Below, piece by piece: positions 62,976-64,000 of a DNA stretch of 64,000 nt; position 1 is the stretch's first letter, and every line of letters starts with the position of its first letter. A program made the position numbers and the translations under genes. The notes beneath the pieces are model-generated. The model was not told the origin of the DNA. It did not search any database and saw only the letters and a program-made list of their open reading frames with translations. The DNA is from Anoplopoma fimbria (taxonomy: Eukaryota; Chordata; Actinopteri; Perciformes; Anoplopomatidae): NCBI RefSeq assembly GCF_027596085.1, contig NC_072464.1:15079624-15143623 (forward strand), given 5' to 3'.

Positions 62976-64000
62976 GGAACAGAGAAAAACTTGTAACATC
63001 CTTTGTGAATTAGAATTTGCTAAACAATAATATGCAATAGCGAGGGTCACATGACCTTACAGGTTGTAGCTATCTGTCGAGAGAGGCCAGATTCTTAAAG
63101 GCACTTTGGCAGCGTGCAGGTTGTTCAAACTCTGCCTTCTGCTCGACTCTATAGAGACAGAGGGCATCAGTCATTCTCTGAAATGATGCCAACCGGCTTG
63201 GGAAAACAACCGGCGCCATAATATGCAACCAAGGACTGAAACAAAATGTCAAAGCATTAATTAAGCCCTATGTCTACTAGGGGTGCAGTAAATAACATAA
63301 ATAATAATTGGACAAAATAGCATTCCAATGCTAGCTATGTGTTAGCTAGCTACTTGAGCCAGCTAAGGCACTTGCAATCATAAGACAGCAAAGCTTTCTG
63401 ATTTACCCATATTCCTCTATAACACAAGTTGCACACTGTCAAAATGGTTAAGCGCAACTTACAGTAATAAAGTTAGCCTAAAACTGACATTTTGACAAAA
63501 TGCCTGCTGCACACGTAGGCAAACTGAGTGTCAGGATCCCACAGTTTTCCCATTCTTCCTGCTGAAGCCTCAATTTTGTCTTCTTAAAGGCACAGTTTTT
63601 TTGGTATTACAGCTTATAAAAACTTAGTTCTGGCTGTTAGGCATTTTCTGTGTTTGTAACAAGGACAAATAGGCCCCTTAATATACAAACTCAATGGAAA
63701 GAGATGTTTGTTTATCCTCCGGTGTGTGCGGGTCTTAAATGCACCCTTTTCCTATCAGTTATTCTCATCTCAAATCACAAGCACGCATTCCCCCAGTGAC
63801 TTTGGTCCTGCTAGTTGTTGCCGTAATGGAGCTTTCCAAGGCTTTGACCTTCTGTCAACTTTACTCATCAAACATGAACTATTTTTGACCTTAGCACTTA
63901 CCTAGAAGTGCTGAACCGCCTCTATGTCCGTATACAGCCACTTCAGGTCAAGGTTTAGGTGTTAAGGGTGAAAGGTGGTGTCAAGTGAAAGGCTGACTGT

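Overview
This window is vertebrate nuclear DNA, almost certainly from a ray-finned (teleost) fish. It has intron-split genes with GT-AG boundaries, very dense (CA)n/(GT)n/(CT)n microsatellites, Tc1/mariner-type and foldback MITEs, fish-type SINE and LINE tails, and proteins closest to vertebrate families. There is no bacterial, plasmid, phage or CRISPR content. All splice models were built by hand from the sequence: reading-frame continuity, splice dinucleotides and remembered family motifs.

Layout. (1) Positions 1-3379, minus strand: most of ercc1, the non-catalytic partner of the XPF nuclease. The last ~40 codons lie off the left edge. (2) Positions 3380-6150: a repeat-rich spacer with a Tc1-like MITE in an AT repeat, two retroposon 3' tails and a probable Harbinger-type remnant. 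(3) Positions ~6200-16930, plus strand: an RS-domain gene that carries the diagnostic SON C-terminal module (RLTEL-DKDQLLEIAKANAAAMCAKAGVP ... ELTEKCK-IA-SKE ... KPHVSD) but stops right after it. It therefore has no G-patch or dsRNA-binding domain, and it also lacks the usual SON N-terminus. The promoter has RFX X-box and YY1-type motifs. (4) Positions ~16930-34600: about 18 kb in which I find no gene, only microsatellites and retroposon fragments. (5) Positions ~34700-50556, plus strand: a neuroligin gene closest to NLGN4, with eight coding exons and probably one upstream 5'UTR exon, starting within a dense microsatellite cluster. (6) Positions ~51200-64000: no recognisable gene; microsatellites, a foldback MITE, a 34-bp-arm hairpin and a tRNA-derived SINE.

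The three genes are functionally unrelated (DNA repair, splicing/nuclear speckle, synaptic adhesion). ercc1 and the SON-like gene are head to head about 2.8 kb apart. Both the SON-like gene and the neuroligin have a single-base reading-frame break at a short G run. Both could be assembly errors, and both should be checked before the genes are called intact or broken. I found no wholly new system. The strongest leads are the SON-like gene without nucleic-acid-binding domains, the (CT)n microsatellite that serves as the polypyrimidine tract of a neuroligin exon, the extra neuroligin introns, and two strong hairpins.
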